The position numbers and the translations under genes were made by a program. A stretch of 12,231 nucleotides of DNA from CAZWUK01 sp964636685 (GTDB lineage: Bacteria > Bacillota > Clostridia > Christensenellales > CAG-138): assembly GCA_964636685.1 (NCBI GenBank), contig CAZWUK010000063.1, positions 1-12,231 on the forward strand, read 5' to 3'. A model generated the notes under the pieces. The model had not been told where the DNA came from and did no database searches. It saw only the letters and a program-made list of their open reading frames with translations. Within the stretch, counting starts at the first letter, position 1; each line of letters begins with the position of its first letter. Below, piece after piece: positions 6,791-12,231 of the stretch.

Positions 6791-7600
6791 TCAATGGGCT
6801 GCGACGGCTCCGGCAGCCGAGATGATTTCGGACGCGGCTTCGGAGGTTGCGAAGTCGAAGAACGCCTGCGCCGTTTGGGAGAGTGCGGCGTTGGACTTTG
6901 TCACCAGCACGAAGGGACGCTGCACGAGGTAGCTGCCGTCTTTGACGCTGTCTTCGCTCGGCGTGACGCCGTTGACCGCGATTGCCTTGACGCTGCTCTT
7001 GATCGAAGCCAGAGACGCATAGCCGATGGCGTCGGGGTTCTGCGCAACAGTTGCGATCACGTCGCCCGTGCTGGTCAACTCCTGACGATAGTTGCACGTA
7101 TCCTTCGTGCCCGTGATGGTTTCAAACCCGTCGCGCGTACCGCTGCCTGCTTCGCGACCGATCAAGACGATTTCAGCATCGTTACCGCCAAGCTCGCTCC
7201 AATTTGTGATCTTTCCCGTATAGATCGCGGCAACCTGTTCCACGCTCAGGTCGGATGCGGCGTTTGCCGGATTGACGATGAGCGCAATGCCGTCATAGGC
7301 CAGTACGGTTTCGGTCAAGCCCTGCGCTTTTTCCTCGTCCTTTAACGAGCGGCTGGAAAGTCCAATGTCGCAGCGACCCTCTGCAACTGCGGTAATGCCG
7401 CTGCCGGAACCCGTTGGATTGTAAGTAAACGTTGTACCGTTGTTGTTTTCCATAAAGGCTTCGCCCAGCGCGCCGATCACTTTTTCCATGGAGGTAGAGC
7501 CGTCTGTCGAGACTGTGCCGGAGGCTGCTTTTTGCGAGCAGCCGGTAAGTGCAAACAGCAGCGTGCCGAGAGCAAGCATAAAACCCATCAACCTTTTCAT
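6791..7600 (-). CDS. pstS: Phosphate-binding lipoprotein PstS
   Basis: A 269-residue substrate-binding protein of the PstSCAB phosphate importer, anchored outside the membrane. The N-terminus MKRLMGF followed by a hydrophobic stretch and lipobox LTGC (C21) marks a lipoprotein. Phosphate-binding signatures are intact: TDGSTSM at about 32-38, PTGSGSGI at about 62-69, D78-IGLSSR, and GREAGSGTRDGFE at about 148-160. Length is normal for Bacillota PstS. ATG 7598-7600 has GAGGAG close upstream on the minus strand. It is followed by pstC in the normal order, but pstC is cut off and the rest of the operon is absent, so this copy is an orphan unless another pst locus supplies permease and ATPase. A PhoP-box-like repeat lies ~70 nt upstream of the start. 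Confidence 0.95.
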   Translation of the reverse strand: MKRLMGFMLALGTLLFALTGCSQKAASGTVSTDGSTSMEKVIGALGEAFMENNNGTTFTYNPTGSGSGITAVAEGRCDIGLSSRSLKDEEKAQGLTETVLAYDGIALIVNPANAASDLSVEQVAAIYTGKITNWSELGGNDAEIVLIGREAGSGTRDGFETITGTKDTCNYRQELTSTGDVIATVAQNPDAIGYASLASIKSSVKAIAVNGVTPSEDSVKDGSYLVQRPFVLVTKSNAALSQTAQAFFDFATSEAASEIISAAGAVAAH

Positions 7601-7670
7601 TTTTCTTTCTCCTCTTTGCTTTTTCTTTTATTCATGCTTCCATGGTAAACTCGCCGTGTAAAATGAAAAA

Positions 7671-7696
7671 GGTTAGATATGTTAAATCGAGGTTAA
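7671..7696 (-). promoter_or_regulatory. PhoP-box-like direct repeats upstream of pstS
   Basis: On the minus strand three related hexamers, TTAACC, TTAACA and CTAACC, occur in tandem at starts 11 and 9 bp apart (plus strand GGTTAA 7691-7696, TGTTAA 7680-7685, GGTTAG 7671-7676). PhoP in Gram-positive bacteria binds TTAACA-like direct repeats at about 11-bp spacing ahead of pst genes. A possible -10, TACCAT (minus, 7642-7647), lies 23 nt downstream. The repeat is seen directly; binding is inferred. Confidence 0.5.
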
Positions 7697-7709
7697 GGAA
7701 AGACAAACC

Positions 7710-7868
7710 AGAGCGTGTTTCCAAAATCACGCAAGCGCAATTTCACGCCCTCGGCCTGCATATTTTCGTTAAAAAGCCTCGCCTTAGCACCACTAAGCCT
7801 ACGTTTTTTGCCTCAATCTGCAAGCCGATGACGCAAATTTCATCTTGCAGACTTTAAAAACACACTCT
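7710..7868. mobile_element. 159-bp fold-back, MITE-like element
   Basis: The ends are inverted repeats: AGAGCGTGTTTCCAAAATC (7710-7728) matches the complement of 7850-7868 at 15 of 19 positions. The similarity goes on inward, with about 24 of 35 positions matching between the next parts of the two arms, to a centre near 7790 where CTTAG (7783-7787) faces CTAAG (7793-7797). The whole unit could fold into one long imperfect hairpin. No coding capacity. A clear target duplication is not visible, though CTAG adjoins the right end. It sits 13 bp from the PhoP-like repeats. It could instead be a structured RNA, but arm divergence typical of old fold-back elements favours the mobile reading. Confidence 0.55.
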
Positions 7869-8004
7869 AGCAAACAGATTGCAAAAGGATGCGACGGGTG
7901 ATAAAAGAAAACGGTCTGCAATGCGGGGCGCGCTTTCAAGCAGGAGACGCGCGCGTTTCAATGCAAGGGAGGGGGGCGATACTTTTAAAGCGTTCCGTTG
8001 AAAT

Positions 8005-8036
8005 TTAAAAAGCCTCCCGTAAAATAACGAGAAGGC
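8005..8036 (-). terminator. Terminator downstream of the DUF362 gene
   Basis: On the minus strand GCCTTCTCGT (8027-8036) pairs, with a bulge, with ACGGGAGGC (8012-8020) around a short A/T loop, and TTTTT (8007-8011) follows. This is a fair rho-independent terminator. The remaining sequence between it and the fold-back element (7869-8004) shows no gene or clear signal. Confidence 0.5.
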
Positions 8037-8044
8037 AGCTTGTC

Positions 8045-8095
8045 AAAAAATCCTATGGGGTTGGGGGGCGCAGTCCCCCGGAGGCTTTGCTCCGG
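8045..8095 (-). terminator. Tandem GC-rich hairpins with U-tract after the DUF362 gene
   Basis: Minus-strand transcripts leaving the DUF362 gene first meet CCGGAG/CTCCGG (8078-8083 with 8090-8095, 6-nt loop), then a C5/G5 stem (8063-8068 with 8075-8079), and then TTTTTT at 8045-8050 after a 12-nt gap. The two stems share bases at 8078-8079, so they may be alternatives. The compact GC-rich form also resembles dispersed intergenic repeats of gut clostridia, so it may be both repeat and terminator. Confidence 0.45.
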
Positions 8096-8152
8096 CTGCG
8101 GCGATTCATTCACCGAAACGGCGACCGATCGCGTATGGCGGCGGTCATTTTG

Positions 8153-9283
8153 CTATTTCTGCAAAACACGCGCAACCAACGGGCGCTTCTGGCGCAGCGC
8201 GCCCTGCGGGCAGAATTCCTGACAGCAAAAGCAGCGGATGCAGCGCGTGCGGTCGATCACCGGCTTTTGACGCGTCATGGTAATCGCGCGCACAGGACAG
8301 GTCTTTTTGCAGATCTCGCAGCCGACGCATTTCTGCGGGGTCAGTGCGGGCTTTGCGGACAGACAAACAGCGCAGACGCTTTGCAGCACCCTATTGTTGC
8401 AAAGATCGGTTTTTCGCGCGCGGAGCAGTTGATAATCCGAGACGCACAGCGCGTCAAGATCCCCAAAGACAGAAACGTTATCGACGGCGTCCGGCGCCAG
8501 CTCGCGCCGGTAGGCCGCCTGCGAGACGGGGACGTCTGCAAACGGGATGCCGATGATTTTTGCTGCGGCAAGATCGACGAGATAGGGATTTCTCCCTGCC
8601 AGAATCGCGCCGATCTTCCGAGGCGTACCGGAATTTGGGCCGTTGCCCTCCATGCCGACGACGGCGTCCACCACGACGAGCTCCGGTCTACGATATTCGT
8701 TGAGATCCACGATCATATCTGCAAAATCGTTCTGGTCGGGGAAACGGTAGTGCATCTCCGGCTTTTTTGTTCCGGGAATCACGCCGAACATGTTCTTTGC
8801 GGCGCAGGTCATGCCCATCATGGCGTGCGTTTTGAGCTTGCAAACATTGATAACGGCGTCCGCATCGTCAAGATAGGAGGTATAGGAAAAACGCTTGAGA
8901 ATTTTTGCTTCCGGGTACCGCGCTTCACGTTCGCGGCAGTCGGTGTTGAGCACTGCCCCCGTCTGCTCTACGGCATGTGCATCCGTGGCATTATACACCG
9001 TGGCAAGATATGCGGGCGTGAACAACCCCCCGGGACTGTCGCCAACGACGACGCTGGCGCCGCGGTCGATCAGCAGCTTGCACAAGGCCGTGAGCAGCGC
9101 CGGGTGAACGGTGGCGGCGGCTTGGGGCTTTTTAAAGGTCACAAGATTTGCTTTGATCGCAATTTTCATGCCCGGATGCACAAAAGAAAGAGCGTCGATC
9201 GGTAAAAAAGCATCGTTGAGCGCAGCTTCCAGCAAATTGGCTTCATAATTGATACATTTTACGACCGAAACTTCATATGGCAT
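8153..9283 (-). CDS. DUF362 protein with C-terminal double 4Fe-4S ferredoxin domain
   Basis: A 376-residue protein. Residues about 1-290 are the DUF362 domain, with its hallmark parts IKANLV (43-48), GDSPGG (81-86), KLKTH (149-153), AAKNMFGVIPG (161-171) and VVGMEGNGP. The C-terminus has two full CxxCxxCxxxCP clusters: C319, C322, C325, C329 and C348, C351, C354, C358. Both should hold 4Fe-4S clusters, as in bacterial ferredoxins of anaerobes. The family is common in clostridia and its reaction is not established; electron transfer to an unknown partner is likely. No signal peptide or membrane span, so cytoplasmic. ATG at 9283 has a weak AAGGGG upstream. It stands alone: its neighbours are divergent argG and, after terminators, pstS. 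Length is normal and all eight cysteines are present. Confidence 0.9.
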   Translation of the reverse strand: MPYEVSVVKCINYEANLLEAALNDAFLPIDALSFVHPGMKIAIKANLVTFKKPQAAATVHPALLTALCKLLIDRGASVVVGDSPGGLFTPAYLATVYNATDAHAVEQTGAVLNTDCREREARYPEAKILKRFSYTSYLDDADAVINVCKLKTHAMMGMTCAAKNMFGVIPGTKKPEMHYRFPDQNDFADMIVDLNEYRRPELVVVDAVVGMEGNGPNSGTPRKIGAILAGRNPYLVDLAAAKIIGIPFADVPVSQAAYRRELAPDAVDNVSVFGDLDALCVSDYQLLRARKTDLCNNRVLQSVCAVCLSAKPALTPQKCVGCEICKKTCPVRAITMTRQKPVIDRTRCIRCFCCQEFCPQGALRQKRPLVARVLQK

Positions 9284-9317
9284 GGCAACTTTCCCCTTCG
9301 ATCAAAGTAACAATGCT

Positions 9318-9346
9318 ATTATACCGCATACGTCCAACATAGGAAA
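9318..9346 (-). promoter_or_regulatory. Promoter of the DUF362 gene
   Basis: On the minus strand a perfect TATAAT (9318-9323) lies 35 nt ahead of the start codon. A weak -35, TTTCCT (9341-9346), is at 17-bp spacing. The -10 is convincing; the -35 is not. Confidence 0.5.
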
Positions 9347-9411
9347 GCTGAAATAATATGCAGAATAGTATCAAAATATAATAGAATATACAAATTATAT
9401 GCAATTATCTG

Positions 9412-9439
9412 TTGACAACCCGCAAAAAGAATGTATAAT
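9412..9439 (+). promoter_or_regulatory. Promoter of the arg operon
   Basis: Consensus TTGACA (9412-9417) and TATAAT (9434-9439) are 16 bp apart, a strong sigma-A promoter. The A/T-rich stretch 9355-9411 before it could act as an UP-type element or hold operators. argG begins 40 nt after the -10 box, with AAGGAG at 9466-9471. Confidence 0.85.
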
Positions 9440-9468
9440 TATACCAATAATAAGAATATAAATACAAG
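9433..9468 (+). promoter_or_regulatory. Possible ArgR operator region
   Basis: A 12-bp perfect palindrome GTATAATTATAC (9433-9444) covers the -10 box. AGAATATAAATACAAG (9453-9468) matches the B. subtilis-type ARG box pattern TGAATAAAAATTCAAG at 13 of 16 positions and lies just after the predicted transcription start, a position where ArgR would block initiation. The region is so A/T-rich that chance matches are possible. Regulation by arginine is inferred from family knowledge. Confidence 0.4.
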
Positions 9469-9479
9469 GAGCGGCAACG

Positions 9480-10697
9480 ATGGGTAAAAAATTTGTATTG
9501 GCATATTCGGGCGGTTTGGATACCTCGATCATAATACCCTGGCTGAAGGAGCACTACGAAGGCTGTGAGGTGATTGCGGTTGCGGCGGACGTCGGGCTTG
9601 CCGGAGAATTGGACGGTTTGACGGAGAAGGCGGAGAAGACCGGCGCTTCCAAGCTGTATATTCTGGATCTCAAAAAAGAGTTTATCACGGACTATATCTA
9701 TCCGACGATGCAGGCCGGCGCGGTCTATGAAAACAAGTACTTATTGGGCACTTCGTTTGCACGGCCGGTCATTGCAAAGCGCATTGCGGAAATCGCCGTC
9801 AAAGAGAATGCGGACGCTATCGTACACGGCTGCACCGGAAAGGGCAACGATCAGGTGCGTTTTGAACTGGGCATCCGGGCGTTTTTGCCCAAGATCCCGA
9901 TCATCGCACCGTGGCGTATCTGGGACATCAAGAGCCGGGAGCAGGAGATTGAATACGCCGAAGCGCATCAGATCCCGCTGAAGATCTCCAGAGAGAACAA
10001 CTATTCCAAGGACAAGAACCTCTGGCACCTTTCCCATGAAGGTCTGGAGCTGGAAAATCCCGCAAACGAACCCAAGTATGCCGGCAATATGGAGCTTGGC
10101 TGCACGCCCGAGGAAGCGCCGGATACCGCGGAATATCTCACGATCGATTTTGAAAAGGGCATTCCCGTTGCCGTCAACGGCGAAAAGCTCGATCCGGTCG
10201 CCCTGGTCGCAAAGCTGAACGCTTTGGGCGGCAAGCATGGCATTGGCATACTGGACATGGTGGAAAACCGTTTGGTCGGCATGAAGTGCAGAGGCGTCTA
10301 CGAAACGCCGGGCGGCGCGATTCTGTATCATGCGCATGACAAGCTTGAGCAGATCTGCCTGGATAAGCTGACGCAGCATTACAAGCAGCGGATGGCGCTG
10401 GAGTTTGCGGATCTTGTGTATAACGGTCTGTGGTTTTCGCCGCTTCGCAAGGCGCTGAGCGCATTTGTAGACGAGACGCAGCAATGCGTTACCGGCAGCG
10501 TGAAGCTCAAGCTTTACAAGGGCAATATCATCGACGCCGGCATGACGAGCCCCTATTCGCTCTATGACGCGGATATTGCGACCTTCGACGAGGACGAAGT
10601 CTACGACCAGTCCGACAGTCAGGGCTTTGTGAACCTGTACAGCCTGCCGACAAAGATTCAGGCAACGCTGGATGCAAAGATGAAATCACAACAGTAA
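9480..10697 (+). CDS. argG: Argininosuccinate synthase
   Basis: Joins citrulline and aspartate using ATP to form argininosuccinate, the next-to-last step of arginine synthesis in the cytoplasm. The 405-residue length is normal. The N-terminal PP-loop AYSGGLDTS (residues 8-16) binds ATP; HGCTGKGNDQ (about 116-125) and SKDKNLWHLSHEG (about 176-188) are family signatures for substrate binding. ATG 9480 has AAGGAG 8 nt upstream and is the first gene behind the promoter at 9412-9439. argH follows after only 15 nt, so the two form an operon. No defects seen. Confidence 0.97.
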   Translation: MGKKFVLAYSGGLDTSIIIPWLKEHYEGCEVIAVAADVGLAGELDGLTEKAEKTGASKLYILDLKKEFITDYIYPTMQAGAVYENKYLLGTSFARPVIAKRIAEIAVKENADAIVHGCTGKGNDQVRFELGIRAFLPKIPIIAPWRIWDIKSREQEIEYAEAHQIPLKISRENNYSKDKNLWHLSHEGLELENPANEPKYAGNMELGCTPEEAPDTAEYLTIDFEKGIPVAVNGEKLDPVALVAKLNALGGKHGIGILDMVENRLVGMKCRGVYETPGGAILYHAHDKLEQICLDKLTQHYKQRMALEFADLVYNGLWFSPLRKALSAFVDETQQCVTGSVKLKLYKGNIIDAGMTSPYSLYDADIATFDEDEVYDQSDSQGFVNLYSLPTKIQATLDAKMKSQQ

Positions 10698-10712
10698 GGA
10701 CGGAGAAGGCAA

Positions 10713-12089
10713 ATGAAACTGTGGGCAGGAAGACTCTCGGGTGAGGTGGACGAACGTGTGAACGCGCTCAACGCCTCGATTGGATTTGATGCGCGGATGC
10801 TTCGTCAAGACGTCGAGGGCTCCGTTGCCCATGCGAATATGCTTTGTAAGATCGGCGTATTGACAGAAAAAGAATGCGATCTGATCGTCAACGGACTGAC
10901 TGGGATTCTCTCGGATGTGGAAAGTGGAAAGCTTTGTGTTGATCCGACGGCGGAGGATGTCCATACCTTTGTGGAAGGGGAACTGACAGAGCGCATCGGG
11001 CAGCCGGGCAAAAAGCTGCATACCGCGCGCAGCCGCAACGATCAGGTCGCGCTGGATCTGCGCCTGTATCTCAAGGATGGGATCGACGCGCTGGTACCGG
11101 AGATCAAAACGACGGTAGACGCGCTGTGCGACACGGCGTCAGAGCATCTGGAAACGGTCATGCCGGGCTACACGCATATGCAGCGGGCACAGCCGGTGAC
11201 GCTCGGTCACCATCTGATGGCATATGCCCAGATGCTGCTGCGTGACATTGAACGGTTGCAGGACTGCAAAAAGCGCACGTTGGTGCTGCCGCTCGGCAGC
11301 GGCGCGCTGGCGGGTACGACCTATGCGCTCGACCGGCAGAGCGTTTGCGACGCGTTGGGATTTTTGTCGGTGGGTGAAAACAGTATGGACTGCGTCAGCG
11401 ATCGCGATTTTGTCGTGGAGCTGCTGGCGGATGTTTCCATTCTGATGATGCACCTGTCGCGCTTTGCCGAAGAGCTTGTGCTCTGGAGCAGCTGGGAGTT
11501 TCATTTTGTTACGCTGTCGGATCGGTTTTCGACGGGAAGCTCGATCATGCCGCAAAAAAAGAACCCCGACATTCCAGAGCTGATCCGCGGAAAGACCGGA
11601 CGGGTCTACGGCGATCTGTTTACGCTTTTGACCATGCTTAAAGGCCTGCCGCTTTCCTACAACAAGGATATGCAGGAGGATAAGGAAGCGGTCTTTGACG
11701 CGCTGGACACCGCGATCTGCTGTGTTTCGATCCTGCCGGATCTGATTAAAAACGCGGTATTTCACAAAGAGGTCATGCAGCAGGCGGCAAGCCGCGGCTT
11801 TATCAACGCCACCGACCTTGCGGACTATCTTGTTCGAAAAGGGATGCCGTTTCGCGACGCCTACAAGGTATCGGGCGAACTGGTGCGGCGCTGCATGGAG
11901 CTGGATTGCACGCTGGAAACCTTGCCGCTTGCAGAATACAAAAAGTTTGCAACGCTCTTTGAAAGCGACGTATACGAAGCCATCGATCTGCTGACCAGCG
12001 TCAATGGACGCAAGGTATTTGGCGGGCCTGCACCCGAGCAGGTGAAAATGCAAATTGAGCATGTGAGACAGAAGGTGGCGACGCTATGA
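10713..12089 (+). CDS. argH: Argininosuccinate lyase
   Basis: Splits argininosuccinate into arginine and fumarate; homotetramer of the fumarase/aspartase superfamily. The 458-residue length is typical. Signatures in order: KLWAGRLSG at the N-terminus, HTARSRNDQ (103-111), GYTHMQRAQP with catalytic H155 (152-161), the flexible catalytic-serine loop GSSIMPQKKNP (275-285), and YNKDMQEDKE. GGAG at 10702-10705 gives 7-nt spacing to ATG 10713. The gene sits 15 nt after argG, and its TGA overlaps the ATG of the next gene (ATGA), so translation is probably coupled across the cluster. Confidence 0.97.
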   Translation: MKLWAGRLSGEVDERVNALNASIGFDARMLRQDVEGSVAHANMLCKIGVLTEKECDLIVNGLTGILSDVESGKLCVDPTAEDVHTFVEGELTERIGQPGKKLHTARSRNDQVALDLRLYLKDGIDALVPEIKTTVDALCDTASEHLETVMPGYTHMQRAQPVTLGHHLMAYAQMLLRDIERLQDCKKRTLVLPLGSGALAGTTYALDRQSVCDALGFLSVGENSMDCVSDRDFVVELLADVSILMMHLSRFAEELVLWSSWEFHFVTLSDRFSTGSSIMPQKKNPDIPELIRGKTGRVYGDLFTLLTMLKGLPLSYNKDMQEDKEAVFDALDTAICCVSILPDLIKNAVFHKEVMQQAASRGFINATDLADYLVRKGMPFRDAYKVSGELVRRCMELDCTLETLPLAEYKKFATLFESDVYEAIDLLTSVNGRKVFGGPAPEQVKMQIEHVRQKVATL

Positions 12090-12231
12090 TCCGCGTGTTT
12101 ATCGACGGACAGGAGGGAACGACGGGATTGCAGATTCGGGAGCGTTTACTGCGCCACCCGGATGTGGAATTGACGGAGATCGATCCGGCGCTGCGAAAGG
12201 ATGTTGCGGAACGCAAAAAGCGGATCAACGA
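12086..12231 (+). CDS. argC: N-acetyl-gamma-glutamyl-phosphate reductase, type 2, 5' part
   Basis: Only the first 48 codons are in the window; the gene runs off the end. MIRVFIDGQEGTTGLQI followed by RERLLRHPDVELTEI is the N-terminus of the short (type 2) ArgC, which has the DGxxGTTGLQ loop for NADP where the longer type 1 form has a GxSGYxG loop. ArgC reduces N-acetylglutamyl phosphate in the ornithine branch of arginine synthesis. It overlaps argH by 4 nt (ATGA), with AAGGTGG about 8 nt upstream as ribosome site. Confidence 0.88.
   Translation, partial: MIRVFIDGQEGTTGLQIRERLLRHPDVELTEIDPALRKDVAERKKRIN

Noticed and set aside
8087..9205. Long plus-strand open frame (372 codons) opposite the DUF362 gene
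   Set aside because: It is the mirror of a well-supported minus-strand gene with two intact ferredoxin motifs; its own translation is Arg/Ala/His-rich without any domain or ribosome site.
11139..12062. Minus-strand open frame of 307 codons inside argH
   Set aside because: Shadow of argH in GC-rich third positions; low-complexity His/Arg/Gln-rich product with no recognisable domain.
1..12231. CRISPR array, tRNA or rRNA genes
   Set aside because: No regularly spaced repeats, no cloverleaf with a T-arm GTTCRA signal, and no rRNA-like stretch were seen.

Overview
The window looks like a piece of a chromosome from an anaerobic, low-to-mid GC Bacillota (clostridial lineage, probably gut-associated). 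The evidence is the strong purine-rich Shine-Dalgarno sites, the sigma-A type promoters, an argG-argH-argC cluster with a short type 2 ArgC, a DUF362/ferredoxin protein, and scraps of a clostridial-style cysteine-rich FeoB. The assignment is inferred from protein flavour; there is no rRNA or marker gene here.

Left part (about 1-5026): a compact plus-strand three-gene operon behind one good promoter (-35 at 130-135, -10 at 154-159). It encodes (1) an AAA ATPase with a DUF4143-type C-terminal nuclease-like domain, (2) a 971-residue multidomain protein with an N-terminal primase of the archaeo-eukaryotic type (TOTE conflict-system family), a superfamily 2 DEAD/DEAH helicase and a C-terminal phospholipase D-type nuclease domain with one HKD motif, and (3) a 154-residue helical protein I do not recognise. 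Spacing is 4 nt between genes 1 and 2, and genes 2 and 3 overlap by 11 nt, so they are probably co-translated. This is the best candidate for a biological-conflict (defence) system. A strong bidirectional terminator separates it from a convergent, 5'-truncated helix-turn-helix gene.

Middle part (about 5027-6722): a genomic scar zone, read on the minus strand. An intact pstS is followed by pstC that breaks off after about 175 codons and runs straight into an internal fragment of feoB. That feoB fragment is split by a 699-bp element with 21-bp terminal inverted repeats (17/21) and a 4-bp target duplication; removing the element restores the FeoB frame exactly. After only about 65 FeoB residues in total, the sequence changes again into the truncated helix-turn-helix gene. 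So feoB has a junction at each end and an insertion in its middle.

Right part (6791-12231): orphan pstS (phosphate-binding lipoprotein) with a PhoP-box-like repeat upstream; a 159-bp fold-back, MITE-like hairpin element; two minus-strand terminator-like structures; a DUF362 protein with two 4Fe-4S clusters; then, divergently, the arginine genes argG, argH and the start of argC behind a near-consensus promoter with a possible ArgR operator. argG and argH make argininosuccinate and split it into arginine and fumarate; argC acts earlier in the same pathway.
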